A stretch of 64,000 nt of DNA from Caprimulgus europaeus. Its lineage: Eukaryota; Chordata; Aves; Caprimulgiformes; Caprimulgidae. The stretch covers positions 26,618,015 to 26,682,014 of the forward strand of contig OU015528.1 in NCBI GenBank assembly GCA_907165065.1. The letters run 5' to 3'. The notes under the pieces are model-generated. The model did no database searches. It was not told the origin of the DNA and worked only from the letters and a program-made list of their open reading frames with translations. A program made the translations under genes and the position numbers. Position 1 is the stretch's first letter, and each line of letters starts with the position of its first letter. Positions 18,974 to 32,400 of the stretch are shown one piece after another.

Positions 18974-21900
18974 TGGTTTAGCTCCCAGAACTGGTTTACT
19001 GCAGAGTAAGTTGAGCATAATTATCAGCATTAGGGAGGGGGCAGGAGGAAAGCCCAGAGGGACAGTCTCACTCCTGGTCAGTAGCTAGATATTGTAACTA
19101 CATTGATACATCAAAACCACATCAAAAGGCAGCCAAGGAAGATGGTTTCACCAGCACTTTTCTTAGTTGCCTGCCCAGTACCCTTGGGATTGTGGACATA
19201 CAGGTATGAATTGAGGAAAAAGATTAGTCAAGAAGTGCTAGATCAGTAAAAAACTCAGACCTACTAGAGTCACAGTCCAATGGCATTTGAAAGAGTAAAA
19301 TTTCGCCTCCAAGTATTCCCTTCACCATAGAGCTAGATGCTTAAGATCAGGTGGTTGGAGACCTAAAGTGCTCCTTTCCTTCCCTTCGTCTTCACTGCAC
19401 TTGAAGTTCAAGGCCAAGTGGACAGGCAGTGTCTGTTCAATATGTGAATTATGTCTGGTTTTCAGCAGGATAATAGTGAGGATGTCAGTTAAACAAATAT
19501 TCAAATAGGATTCAGTTATGTTCCTTAGCTAGCAGTCATTACCCTTTCCACACTAATTGGCAAGATATTTAACTGTAACTGCAACAAGTAAAAATCAGTC
19601 CCCTAAATAATAAGCTTCGCCTCATCACCCACATGACATTACTACAGATGAGTCTGGTGCCTCCAATGCACATGTATTTCCTTAACTATATTTATAGAAA
19701 TGTTTGCAGACTCTTAAGAATATATAAGTGTATTTTCAGAGTAAAATATTTTAGATCATTCATAGTAATGAAAATCCCTGTGTATGAAGCACAGTACAAA
19801 TGAAGACTGTTTCAAGAACACCCAATTGGTACCCTTGACATGAGTGATCCTTGTACAAGCATCCATTTATCCTCGAGTCCTTATGGTACTGTCAGCTGCT
19901 GAAACAGCAACTGCTTGACAACACCGGATACTCAGCTGGCAGCCTCCCAGCTTTAAGCTACACCCACCTGGGCTTGCCAGCATGTCCCACCTATTCTCAC
20001 CAGCTTGCTCAGGAGGATAGATTCCTTCAGATGCATAGCCTTGAAGTAAAAATGCCTAGTTTTGCAGGAGTACCAGAATATAATGGAAGTGAACAAGTGT
20101 TAATGCAATCCGTGGCCATAGACGATGCACGCTCCTAGAACAAATACCTCCCCCCCTATTTTTAATAATATATTTACACTGACCCACTAAGAAGTGAAGC
20201 ATTTCACCCTTGCTATGAGTTCCAACATCAGAGGTTGAGGGAATCTGCTCAAGGGTTAGGCCACTTTCACAAAGACAGTTCAAGACTAATATCTGCGACT
20301 CTGCAGTTTCTAAGGAAAAAGTTCAATCATTTTCAGGATGAGACAGCAGGAAAACATGCAACCTTTCCACGACATAATGCTTCAGTATGCCTTAAACAGG
20401 TTTTGAAAGGAAATATTTGAGATAGCAATGTGAACTCAAGGCAAAACCCTAAACTTTGACAAACCAGGTTTTGTGAAGTAAAACCTGCGAATATCAGAGC
20501 TGCTTGATATGACTTCAGATATATCTGACAGGTGATTTGTCAAGACATGGCATTCTTACAGGTCTGAGAAATGGCAATTGTCACATGCAGAGTCTATAAA
20601 AAGTCCTAACAGCATTCATGTGTGCTTAGTGTCTAAGTTTTTGATGATTTAGTATTTTTAGACTTGCTTATTTTCCTGACTTGCTACAACAATTATTGCA
20701 GAGACAAGATTAACTCTCAGACAATTAGTAAGCAGAGGAAAGATGAGAGTAAGTGTTTCACAACAGCCATATACAAGCCATATACATATGACTCTCCAGC
20801 TTGATGTAATCTTTGGATTTTTGTGTTACACATACATCCATCCCTCTTCAGTCATCATCTACTTTCTCTTCAGTGGTACTCCTTTGTAATTCTCCTTCCC
20901 TGATATGCAGAAATAATGAGTCAGTGCTAATTCAGTGATAATTACATTGTTTTTGTAAATGCAGTCTATTGACAGGTGGCCTGGACTTTACTTCCAACAT
21001 CATAACAAGAACTCCAGTCTTCTGAAGGTAATCTGAACCTTGCACTGTGTGGGCTTTAAAGCAAGAAACACTTCTTCCAACAACGAGGAGGGTGGGGATT
21101 TGAGTGGGAATAACTTTTTAGGTTTGGATGAATGGCTTTCATCAGCAGATATCCTGCCACGCCTCCAGACTGGTAGAAGCTCTACTCACAGAAAGAGGAC
21201 CTTAACAGATTACTAATGGGCACATTAAAGAAAAAAAAAAAAAGAGATAAAAGGATTAAAAGGACAATCTAGTTAAGTTACCTGCAGTTTCATTAAGAGG
21301 ACTTCAGTTATGAAATGGAGAATCCTGACCTTGTTCTGAGCACTGCCACTGCCTTCTCACCCAACTTGATGCCATTATGCAGTTGGATTAGAAAGTGGTT
21401 CCTCAATCAATTCTTGGCATGCTGATCAGATAATATCTAAAATTTGGCAAGACTTGTTGCTACACAAATGTCCAGAGAAGTGCCCACTCAGTAGGAGTGA
21501 AACTAGCTCTTGTAGAATTTGATGTAGCTACTTTGCACCACATTAAACTGCAGAAAACAACAAATGCCCATACCAGCCTGGACTGGCTCTGTGTGAGGAC
21601 CACAGAACCTCAAGTGTTACTCAGCTTCCTCTTGTGAATGAGATTAAGGGCGGATTTACTTCATGACACATCACACTGGGAAGACTACTGGTAGAGAAAT
21701 CTGCATAGCCAAAACCAGCTTGTAATGTAGGATCAGAAGCATGCACTTGGCACTGGCTAAAGTACCCAAGTAGATGGTGACTTGTTAGAATGGCAGCTAG
21801 ATCAACTCCTGCTTCATACCATTAGACTATGCCACCATTAACTGACTGATTCTTCAAGATGTGAATGTTCTAGTGGTGTCAGCTGTGCCACTGCGACGTC

Positions 21901-24900
21901 ACACCTGCAAGAGGGAGATCAGACTTCATGAACAAGGAAGAGGAAGAACACTTAAGGGAAATGGAACAGGGTGGCTAATACTCTAGAGCCTAGATGTTAA
22001 AATAAGACTTTTTAAAATCTAATTACAATCTTATAACTCAGCTGCCACAACTGTAATGGACAGGTTGCCTCCTCTTGATTTCTCTGATCTACAGAAGACA
22101 GCAGAGCTGAAGAAAAAAGGGCAAAAACCTGAATCAATACACTGATCCCCCCAGCAGTGGATTTTCAATAGAGATCCATTACCACACAGTGCAAATGACC
22201 GAGGTGAGTTTAGGAGACGCAATTATGCGTAGCTTTTTCCCATTTAGCCTTGTAACTTTCTCAGTGAGGATTTAAGAGCACACATACTTTAACTTCTGTG
22301 CAAAGTTAATAACTTAGAGACAAAAGAGTGGAACAAGCCATTCACATTTTGTACTATCAACAAATAAATGCTGGAGAGCAAGTTTTTGGATCCAGCTACT
22401 ACCTCTAACTATACCTATCTCTATGAATAAATGAGAACTAGTTTGCATTTTTTCCCTGATCATTAGCCTCATTTACATAAGTGTTATGAGGCCAGTTCTT
22501 TACCCATTAAGGTGAATTAAGCGATACCCTGCTGGGTGCAGGACTGTTCAGACATGCTGACTGCGGAACAGCTGCTCTCCTCTTTTGGTATTGAATGTTG
22601 ATTAGCATCATAGCACATGACACGCTGCAGGGCATATCGTGTGTCACACCATGGCATACAACATTCAGTGAGAACCCAAAGCTAACCCCATAGTTTAGAA
22701 AACCAATCTCTGCTCTGAACAGCAAGGCAATAATTAAGTACATGGTCTGTCTTGGGAAAGACTGAATGTCTCAAACAGTGGGCATTTGATTTTTGGGACA
22801 ACACTGACTACCTGAGGCAGAGCTGTACATTTTCATAGTTACTCTAAGAAGGATCAAGTGCACCCACTGCCAAATAATCAAATTCAGTCAAGCCAGACAC
22901 TTGTACATTACCCTTTCAATTCTAATCTGAGACAGAACAAAACTTCTGTATCGTTAAACCTATACAGACATTTAAAGAAAGACATGGTGGCTATGAAAAC
23001 AAGAGTGCACAATGCAAACTCAACTCCTTGAATATGGATCAAGGTTTAGTATCACCTTCCTGTGACTACTAACAGATCTCCAGCAGAACTTTTATATTCT
23101 TTGTCAGCTTTCCTCATCTGAAAGTTAGGTTGACACCACCTTGTCTTGCAAATATTCATTACTTATTTGAATACAACTTTGACAATAATGTAACATACTG
23201 CATCATTGTATTATCAGCATTTCACTACTTTGACACTATTAAGTAGAGGCAAAGAAAAGCTTTTCAAAACAGTGAAGAAATTAATGTCATGCCATTCAAA
23301 TTTATGGAGAAACTCTGGCTACTTTACAAGAAAACATATTTCATGATAAGGGGTAATGATGCAAGAATGCTGAAAGCACTGCTACCTTAACTCATCTGCA
23401 AAGTAGCATCCACAAAATACTGACAATAATTAGCTTACTTTGTTCTGAACAACTGGAACTTGAGTAGTAAAGATTTCAGCATGCACACCTATTGTCTAGA
23501 AGACTAATGCAGCAACACAATCCACTTTTCCAGCTAAATAACACGTTTTGCTCTGCACAGCTCTTTCTCGCTTCTAGGCACTGATGTAAGCAAACCAGGA
23601 AAACCCCTCTGGGGAGAGTGAGCTAAGTTTGGTCACTGGAGTTGATCTAATTACCGTCATAGTTGTACATCTGCTTCAAAGAGCAGAACTAGAACCCTCA
23701 TATGAGAGATATTAGGAGAAATTAGACATCATTAATCAGAAGAACAATGAAGAAGCATAAATCAACCCACTGCTTTTTCTGTGCTGTTCATAATACAGTC
23801 ACTTTGTAGAACATCACAGCAATAACAACAAGGGCCAAAAGATTTTACATCTACAGCGCAGTCCATGGAAACAGCTACAAAGGGATGTACAAATATTTTA
23901 AAAGATAAAGGAAAAAAAACAACACAAAAGGTCTCCAAATTGCATGCTCTCTTCTTTTTCTTCTCCTGCAACTCCAGGGCACAAAGACATTTTTTAGATT
24001 TTGTGCAGAGAAGCCATTCAGAGACTTGGTTTTGTGTTTGAAACAGGTCTTGTCTTTTAAACTGAGAACAGACCTAGGTTATGCTAGAGATCTTTATAAC
24101 CTAGGCTCCTGTTTTTGATAGCATCAGCCTTCCTACACATGACCTCACTAAGACCCTCTGGTAGAACACTTCAGTAAAGAGTTAGAGACTGCTACCTCTG
24201 CAACAGTATTGTAAGGAAGCAGTGTTCAAATTTTCTTCTGGACAGACCACTGATCTCAGTTCAGCCTCTGAAAGGGCTGCCCATCACAGCACCTCCTCCT
24301 CCAACTCTTCTTTTTACAGACTAGATTAGCTTCTCATGTACTACTTATGCATAATAATTTAAATGCATAGTTATCTTATAGGTGTAGAATGGTGTTCTGG
24401 GGACTCCTGACCTGCTGACCCCTTGGAGAGAGGCAGTCACCAGAAAGGAAGCCCCTGGGAGCAGACTGGATGGACAGCTGTAGTGTGCAGATTACACAGA
24501 ACACTTTGCTGAGAGCCTTCAGCCCCCAGCCCAGGGGGCACTGGAGAACGCTCACACTGGAGCATGGGTTGGGAGGACCAGCAAGACATGAGCTTCTGGG
24601 GCAGCTGCAGCCTGCACAGTGCCAAGTACAGTCAGCCTCTATGGCTGAGAGGCACTTACAGTACCTCACTCCTCCTTTAACAGGAAGTGCACTCTGGCAG
24701 TCTCTACACTAGTAAATAAAACAGGGCCAGGACACAAGCTCGAGCACTAGCCTGCAGTCACCTACTCCATTTCACTGGTGGTATGCTCCACCGTGTAGTT
24801 TGAGATACACGAAAAGCCATGGACCCTTCCTACCAGGTGGGCCAGGAAAGAGTTGGGTGTGGGTTTCTCCACAGTCCTCAAGCTGTAGCTCAAAGAGGCT

Positions 24901-25880
24901 TTGAACCACTCAGCCCATGTTTACATGTAGTACCCCAATGCACACAACACACACCCTCAGCTCCCTGATGAATATTTTCAGACACACTGAATGGCAAAAA
25001 AGACAATCCACCAAAAAGTAACATCTTTCTGAAGGGTGCATGTGTTGTGGGGCACAATTCTAGCTACTGAAAGAGAAATGCATCTCTGTTCCAGCTAAAA
25101 GCCAGGACAGGGGCACACAGTGCGGTCCAACTACAGGCCGGGGCTACGCAACACGGATTTGGGCAGCCTGGCATCTGGTCTCAGGGTCAGCAGACCACTT
25201 ACTGCTAAATGAAACACTGCCCAGACAAATGTAATCTTGGGCTTCTCAGAAGTCTTCCACTAACTTTAACACACACATTTAAAATGTAGAATAGCAGAAT
25301 AACTGCTGGTTCCCTCAATTTTTAAGCTTACATAAGTTTCCTTACAAAACAAAACTTTGGAACTATGATTTACTCCAATCTGAGTGCTGGAAGCAGTTAC
25401 AAACTTCAATGCAAAACATCTATGTGTTATACTTTTAAAAACTCTTCCATTATTTGGAAACTTTTTGATAGAATCCAATTTTTAATAAATATAGCTTTTA
25501 GCTATACACATTTGAGAAGCAAATACTGAAATACCATTATTACAAGACTGAAAACAAAATTAGAGAGATTTGAAACTACTTTTCGAAGTGAGGATGATTT
25601 TTTTTAAATGCATCTTACATTTGTAAATAAATTCAAGTAAACGTAAAGAAGCAAAGACTTTCAATGTCATTCACACAGACATTAATTTCACAGGATACTG
25701 CTGTTTTCAATCATGTTTAACTGTGTTAATTTTTTCTCATTATCAGCAAAACAAAATAAGTACATGCTGAGGATAAGGAAACAGCTTTATTTATCTTCAA
25801 AATCATGTGCTTACCAGAACCAAAGCATGTATTTGCCATACGTCAGCCCCTGCCCCCCTTCTTTAAATTACAAATTAATT

Positions 25881-25904
25881 AATATAGCACAGCAGTGCTA
25901 TATT
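25881..25904. repeat. Perfect 10-bp inverted repeat with 4-base loop
   Basis: The arms aatatagcac and gtgctatatt are exact reverse complements around the loop agca. They could form a small hairpin in DNA or in a transcript of either strand. The function is unknown. Confidence 0.75.
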
Positions 25905-25999
25905 GTTAGCAAAGAAAAAAAAGCATATTTTAAAAAGCAATTAAGTGGGATAAAACTACTTGTAGAAAAAGGTTTTCCACCGCAGGAGTGTCTTAGGGA

Positions 26000-26450
26000 G
26001 ACCAAAGGGGAAACCTGACACGAAGGAATGTCAGCCTGAACCTGATGAATTTGTACTCAGAGCAACGCGTCCCGTCCCCCACCGCAAAGACAGCAGCTTC
26101 CCACGCCGTTTTGCAATGCCCTCCCTTACAGCTTCCTTTTGCTCTATAGGTCATCCACGAGATGGATCTGTTTGGGTTGAAATATTTAATAGAGCCATAT
26201 CTTCTGTTATTGTCCCAAACTTCAAAATGGAACCATCTGTATTTGATCTGCAGCCTGCCAGAGACGGCTGCTTTGCCAAACAGATTGCACGGGCTGAATC
26301 TGCAACACCCCGGCCCAGAACACACGAAGCCGACTCGAATACTCCTATGGGCGACAGCAGCCTTTCCACAGGGCCCACCGTGGTTTCCTGGGGTGGTAAA
26401 ACTGGAGATACCAATAGTTCAGTACAGGCACACAACAAGCTCAGAACCAG
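26000..26450. promoter_or_regulatory. Candidate conserved noncoding element or relic exon
   Basis: A block of higher GC and CpG than its AT-rich flanks is open for 95-133 codons in three frames over both strands. No protein family was recognised. Openness on both strands argues for composition or a conserved noncoding element rather than a gene, and I see no convincing splice sites. Confidence 0.25.
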
Positions 26451-29400
26451 GTCAAGTCTGAATTTGTTTCCTTCTCTTTGCTTTTTTTGGTACTGGGAAT
26501 TAAGACAAGAAGTCTAATGGCTCAGTTTTATAGCTTAGAAAGAAAAGCCTTGAAAAGCTTGATCCCTGCTTTAAATGAAAGCAGATTCTCACTAGAACAG
26601 AAGAAGCCTAATGCTTAACAGTGCTTTGCTTGCAAACATTGTTATGCTGTTGAGACAAATGTTATAATTTTAGACACAAATGTATCTATGAGGTTTAATG
26701 TAGAAGAGAATTTATTTCTATAGTGAAATTTAAAAAGTTTGTTAATTTTTTTTTTTTTTTAAAGGTAATAATGGAAAAAAACTTTCTATCCGTCCTATAA
26801 AGATGCTAAGACTATCCTCACAACTCCTCTTCTTTCCCTTGGGAGTTAGGACGCTCAGCAAGTTTGGCTCTTAAATCAACATACATTTGTTACTTAGGTT
26901 ATATTGTCATTGTTTCCTTCCTTTCTGTTCTTGAGACATGCACATGGCATGGCTATTCCTTCCAAGCCCCAAAGCAGCATCTTTAGGGTGTGACTATTAT
27001 GTTACCCACATACCTACTAGACTAGTGAGAAAACACTTTTGCTGCATAGAAAGACTGACAACTCTAAACACACTACAATAAAAACCAAGACCTGATAAAA
27101 ATTCCATTACTTGCTTATCTGGAGGGATTCTTCCCAGTTCAAAGGGTCAATTTCCCAGCAGGGCACCAGCACTTATCAGCTAGCTCTGCTGAGCCTTTCA
27201 ACTGCAAAGAGAAGTGTTGCCTCCAACTGGCATGACAATGGCACTATTAAACAGGCACTTCAAAGATATAGATGTTGTAAACGCTTTGATTTTGCCAAGT
27301 TCTCTATGCCATCGCTATCCAACGGGCTTTTTCATAGAGAGGTCAATCTTCACTAGGCAAATGAAAACCAGGTAATAAAAGAAGTCATGTGAAATGCAGC
27401 AAATCCATCACATGCCTCTGCTCCCAAAGCAGGCCCCCACGCTGTCCTAGGTACAGAGAAGTCCGTACCTGACCCACAGAGAAACAGGGCTACTGTAACA
27501 TAAAGTTGAACTAACCTGTTGTAGCAGGGAGCTGGGGCCAGCAGGACTTGCTTATATCCCACAAACCTGCAGCCCTCCTTCCCGCAGGAGAAGACACATG
27601 GACAGTAGTATTACTGAGGAGAACTTGAGGGAGTGGACATTTGGAAGAGCAGATCTATTCATTAGCTGCTTGTCTGACACACCAGCCTGGATTCATTTTA
27701 AGCTGGCTGCATAGGCAGGAGAGCTGGTACTCCCGCAGATGATTAGAGAGACATGAGGTTTGTTTGTTATCTTGCTATATGGAATGAAGATGAAGAGACT
27801 GGACACCTTCAGCACAGACCAACTGGTCATTCTCCAGTTATCACAGGATCACATACGTTAAGGTGCATATGCAGTCATCCAATATCTACCAGTCTGCATC
27901 AGCGCTGGATGCAGGCACCTTTATCTAGATCTTAGATGACTAGCCTCAGACCTTTCCTAGCATTTGATCTGTGACCTTTCCTCACACATAAACCACGTTT
28001 TAAGCAAAACTCTCCTGCCCTGAGAGCAAGAAGTTTGCACATAATTCATATTTTAAAAATTCCTTTTCACTTAGCTCTCTCCCCACTTTCTTTGGAGCAA
28101 TGTCCCAGAGTCCCCTTTGTTTTTTCAGGCCAACCATCTGCTTGGATGGAGCAGCATCCTTTGGAAGAGCTCTGCAAACTCTTTAAATTGTCTGCAGTGC
28201 AGTTCCTTCGACCTGTTAGCTTGTAACCCTTGGGACATCGGTAACAAAATGTGCCAGAAAGATTGCAACAGCAAGAAGCTTCATTTTCACATGAATGAGG
28301 ACAGGACAGGAAGCTTTTCAACCCAAAACATTTCCTGTCTGATCAACAGGCCACAGTTTACACATAGGAGTAAACATGTGACCCACAGCAAACCAAGGCC
28401 ATCTACTCTAAAACATGTCTGTTGAAAGCACAAACAGACTATAATTAAATTAAGTTTTAATTCTAGAAAGCAGTTTAAACTCAGATAGGGGTTAGATTCA
28501 ATCTTCACTGAAGGAATTAGTCTTTTTCTAATTACTCTAGTTCCCTTCAGAAGGGAAAAGGAAGCTTTCACTAGGACCTCTCATGCTCAGTTAAGGTGGT
28601 CATGGGGATGCAAATAAAAGCTGTATTATCACATACCAGAAAGTTACACCACACCAGCAGAGCCCCACATACTTTCCACCTGTCTCAGCAGCAAAGCTGT
28701 AAGAACAGTTTATGCCAACATGTAACACCTTGCAGAGGCTGCAGCTCCGTCGCCTCAGCCAACAGGCAGCAACACAAATATTCCTCAGTGCATGCCCACA
28801 ACACAAGGCATGTTGTCATTTTTATGAAACCAACCAGAGCAAAATAAACCCCTGATCTCCACCAGTGACAGGCTATGTGGATATAACACGCAACTTATGA
28901 ACAGTTTTGTCTTCGGGCTTTATTCCATCCCAGCTAACATACGTTTATGTACTCCCTCCTTCCATGCCCCTGGCAGCAAAGAAGTACAGCTTGTGGTTGA
29001 CTTGCACACACGCAGTCTCTTTCTCTCTTTTGTCCTCTCCCTCCCACCTCCCTTCTACTGCATTATCTTTCAATTAGTCACAGGAGTACACACAGTTCTC
29101 TGATCTCTTAGATGATCTTTTATCTATAAACATTAGTACCTGCGTTCCTTCTAGGAGGAGAGATCTTTCCAGAAAGAACACGCTTTTCAGGATAATGAAG
29201 GATAATGAAGACAAAATTGGAGAAATCAGGTAGGAGATGTTTTAAATATTTATGCTAGCAACCCCTAATAAAAATGCTGGTCTTGTTTCCATCAAAGACA
29301 TTCAGAAAGGACTCTCTCAATGCTTAAAAGGCAAGCAGTTGTACATAAGTCTACCGGCTGAGTACTGGTATGCTCACAGCAGTCCCTCCCTTAGAGCTGC

Positions 29401-32400
29401 CCAGTTTCTTTAGCCCTCAACACTTCAGTGTCAGAGGCAACCTGCACACATAAATCTTTGTGCCTCTGTAAACACCTTGTTCTAGGTGTACACAAGTTGA
29501 AAGCGAAAGCATTTCAATACTAAGACATATAACTTGGCCCCACCAACTACAGCGCTCTGCAGAGGAAGCTCTAAACCCATGCCCAAGGAAAGGCTTATTA
29601 TTCCAGCAGTTGCCAGGGACCATCCAGCCATTTCTCTACATTAGCAATAAGATGCAACATATTATTTTCTCCCTTTAGAATAAATTCTAAGCCAGTATTA
29701 CTGAAAAATGATCCATGATCCTCGGGGATTAACAACGTTTAGTAGGCTTTACAGGAAGAAAAAAGCTGGTGTTAAGACGTCAGGTTTAGCAAGTACTACA
29801 CGCACTCCAAAGCCACAAGCTTCTGCCTCTGTTGCACACGACTACTTAAAACAAGCCATTTACAGGGCATTTAATCATCATGCCATTGTGCACTGGTTTT
29901 GGCAAGTTTTGTAGTAGAAAACTATGGGACAAGAGGCTAATGTGCATGTGTAATTTTTAACTCAAGGAGAACAGTTCATTTAATGCCAGTCTTCCAACAT
30001 ACATAAACAGAGACCTGACTGACAAAACAGCTGCATCATGAAAAGCTCAGTTAAGATCTCATCAGTTAATAATGATGGCTCTCCTTGACAACACTGCTTT
30101 AACTGCAGTGCAACCTGTCATTTTGTAACTTTAGTCGAGGAAAAACAAATAAAATTGATAAATGAAAAAGAAATTGAAATAAGATTTTGCAATGTTCAAC
30201 TTATCCTGAAACATCTCTTTATTAGACCAATATATAGGAATAAATATTCATTAAAAATACCACATGCTTAACTTTACAGTGTAACATATAAGTAAGGACA
30301 GCAACTGAACAAAGCAAGATTCGGTATGTAAAAATTTATCAGAAACTGATGGATTAGGTTTTCTAAAATAGTTACCACTGGTCTAGAAAAGCTGATCTTT
30401 TCATAAATGTAATTATCTTCAGTTACTCCATCATCACCTATTTGTTGCTCATCACCTTCTAAGCACATCTCCCTAAGAAAAGTCTTGCTGGAAAGTTCAT
30501 TCCATGATGTTAATAAGAAGAAAGTTTTACATCCTCCTTTGCAGTTCAAGGTTCACAGTTGCTCATGTGTTTCCTGGGAGAGTGCTTCAAAGCAGAAGAC
30601 CAGGCTAGTTCATCCTAAAATCTGAAGAGTTCAAAACTTAGATATGATTCCAAATGAAATCAGTGAAGAGAATAAGGCGTTAAGGCAACATACCCTTTGC
30701 CATATGGCTGCTGGGCTCCTTGCCAGTCATAGCTCAAGAACCAGTACTTGAAACAGTAAGATACAGAGAGTTACAACTGTCTCAGACCAGACCCCTGAGC
30801 ACAGGCATCTGCAATGATGTGCGTGCCTACACCAAGCAACAGATCAGAAGCAGAGATTCATGAGCTAGTGGAGACTCAGGCTCATAAATCTACATGATTC
30901 AATACAGCTGGATATTCAGCTTGGGCCAGCAATGATATAGCTGCATTTACATAGCTCTCATGCCACTGAACTTGGATGTCTCTATCGCATTCCCCCACAG
31001 CTTCTGCTTCCATGGAAGCATAGCCAATCTGGGAACACTGGGAACACACATCTGGGGTCCAGAAATGCTCCAAGTCGAAGCTGACAGGATGAATCACCAT
31101 CTTCCAGCCAGCTAAAGGATGGAAGAGATTTAACAACCAACCTCCTTCACCATCCCCCATCCTAAGAACAGCTGTGATACCCAGGAGCAAGAGCAGAAGC
31201 AGGGATTCAGGTGAACAGGATTGCTAATACAGACAGTGTGGACTTGGAAACAGATGCTCACTGAAGACAAAAAGACAAAGAAAAAAAATGTTAAAGTGCA
31301 AAGCTGTTTAAGAGTAAATTTCAAATAGGACTTCAGTGCTTGACAAAAATCAGAGTAAACTCAAGGATTGTTGTTTTCAGTTAAACCTTTGAATATTGGT
31401 GAGACTATGACAGCGTTAGTTCCAAACAGCACTGATCTACCAAATAGCCTAAAAATGATACTGAAGCTTTATTTTAATGATGTCCAATGGGATAAATAAG
31501 CAGCAGAGTCAGCACTGGCAGTGTTGGGAAAAAGCCAACACCGATGCAGCAGATTGAGCTGGGACTCCGAAATAGGAAGGAAAGCTTCTCAGGGAGGCCC
31601 ATAGCCTTAGGCCAAAACACAAGGCACTGCTATGCAGAGCAGGGAAGGGAAAGGCAATAGAAGACAACTTCTATTAAGCCATGCAAATCACTGCAACTAC
31701 TTACAGGGAGTGAAAAGGACTGAGAAGAGAGGTCTGACCATGCTCTGGAAGCTGATTGAGACTGCTTTCCTTTCCCTCTTCTTTCATATTAAAGAGTTAA
31801 TACTGAAGCAATACAACACCATTTTCCTTGTTTTGCCCACTTGAAGTGCTTTCCTTTTGAGCAGAGCAAGAGGCAGAGAAACACCACTATGCTGTACTCC
31901 CACTTCTGCTCCCCACACCTCACTATGCTGGTCTGGAGCACCCTGGTCCCCCAGGTTCCAGCAGTGCCAGAAGATCCCAGGGCAAAGAAGAGGGACAAGA
32001 AGAGTGACCTCAGGAACAGCATTTGCACTTCCAGAGGCTGCCCTTGCAGTGGAGACACTGATGAGGCAGAGTCACTTTCCCTCAAAAGGCAGAGCTTTCA
32101 GAACAGCAAGCCAGAAAGCTGTGGTACATCATGGTTAGCAAGGACAGGCTGCCCAATGGAGAACATACTCTGCTTTACACACAGCCTGGAATCTCCTGCT
32201 CGCTCCTCTGCCCAGGAATTAGGGATGCCCAGCACCACCACAGTGTTTTGTATCAGATTTCTTTCTGCATAAAACCTAATGGGGCATCAGCCCTCAACTA
32301 TTTTTGATGGCAACAATATCCTTGGCAGCCTGCCTGGCAAGAGGAGGACATGTCCCATCATCAGTTTTACTATTCAAAGGGACATACACAGACAGACCTT

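Larger units (their letters stand above)
12900..26000. other. Intronic DNA, no gene seen
   Basis: This is AT-rich sequence with homopolymer tracts (T17 at 14,071-14,087; C10/A10 at 14,360-14,379) and short frames with no recognisable domain. A patch at about 17,000-17,400 looks like a possible conserved noncoding element and is listed separately. Confidence 0.65.

Noticed and set aside
31841..32272. 143-codon plus-strand frame
   Set aside because: A parallel frame of 93 codons overlaps it. Composition is ordinary and no family was recognised.
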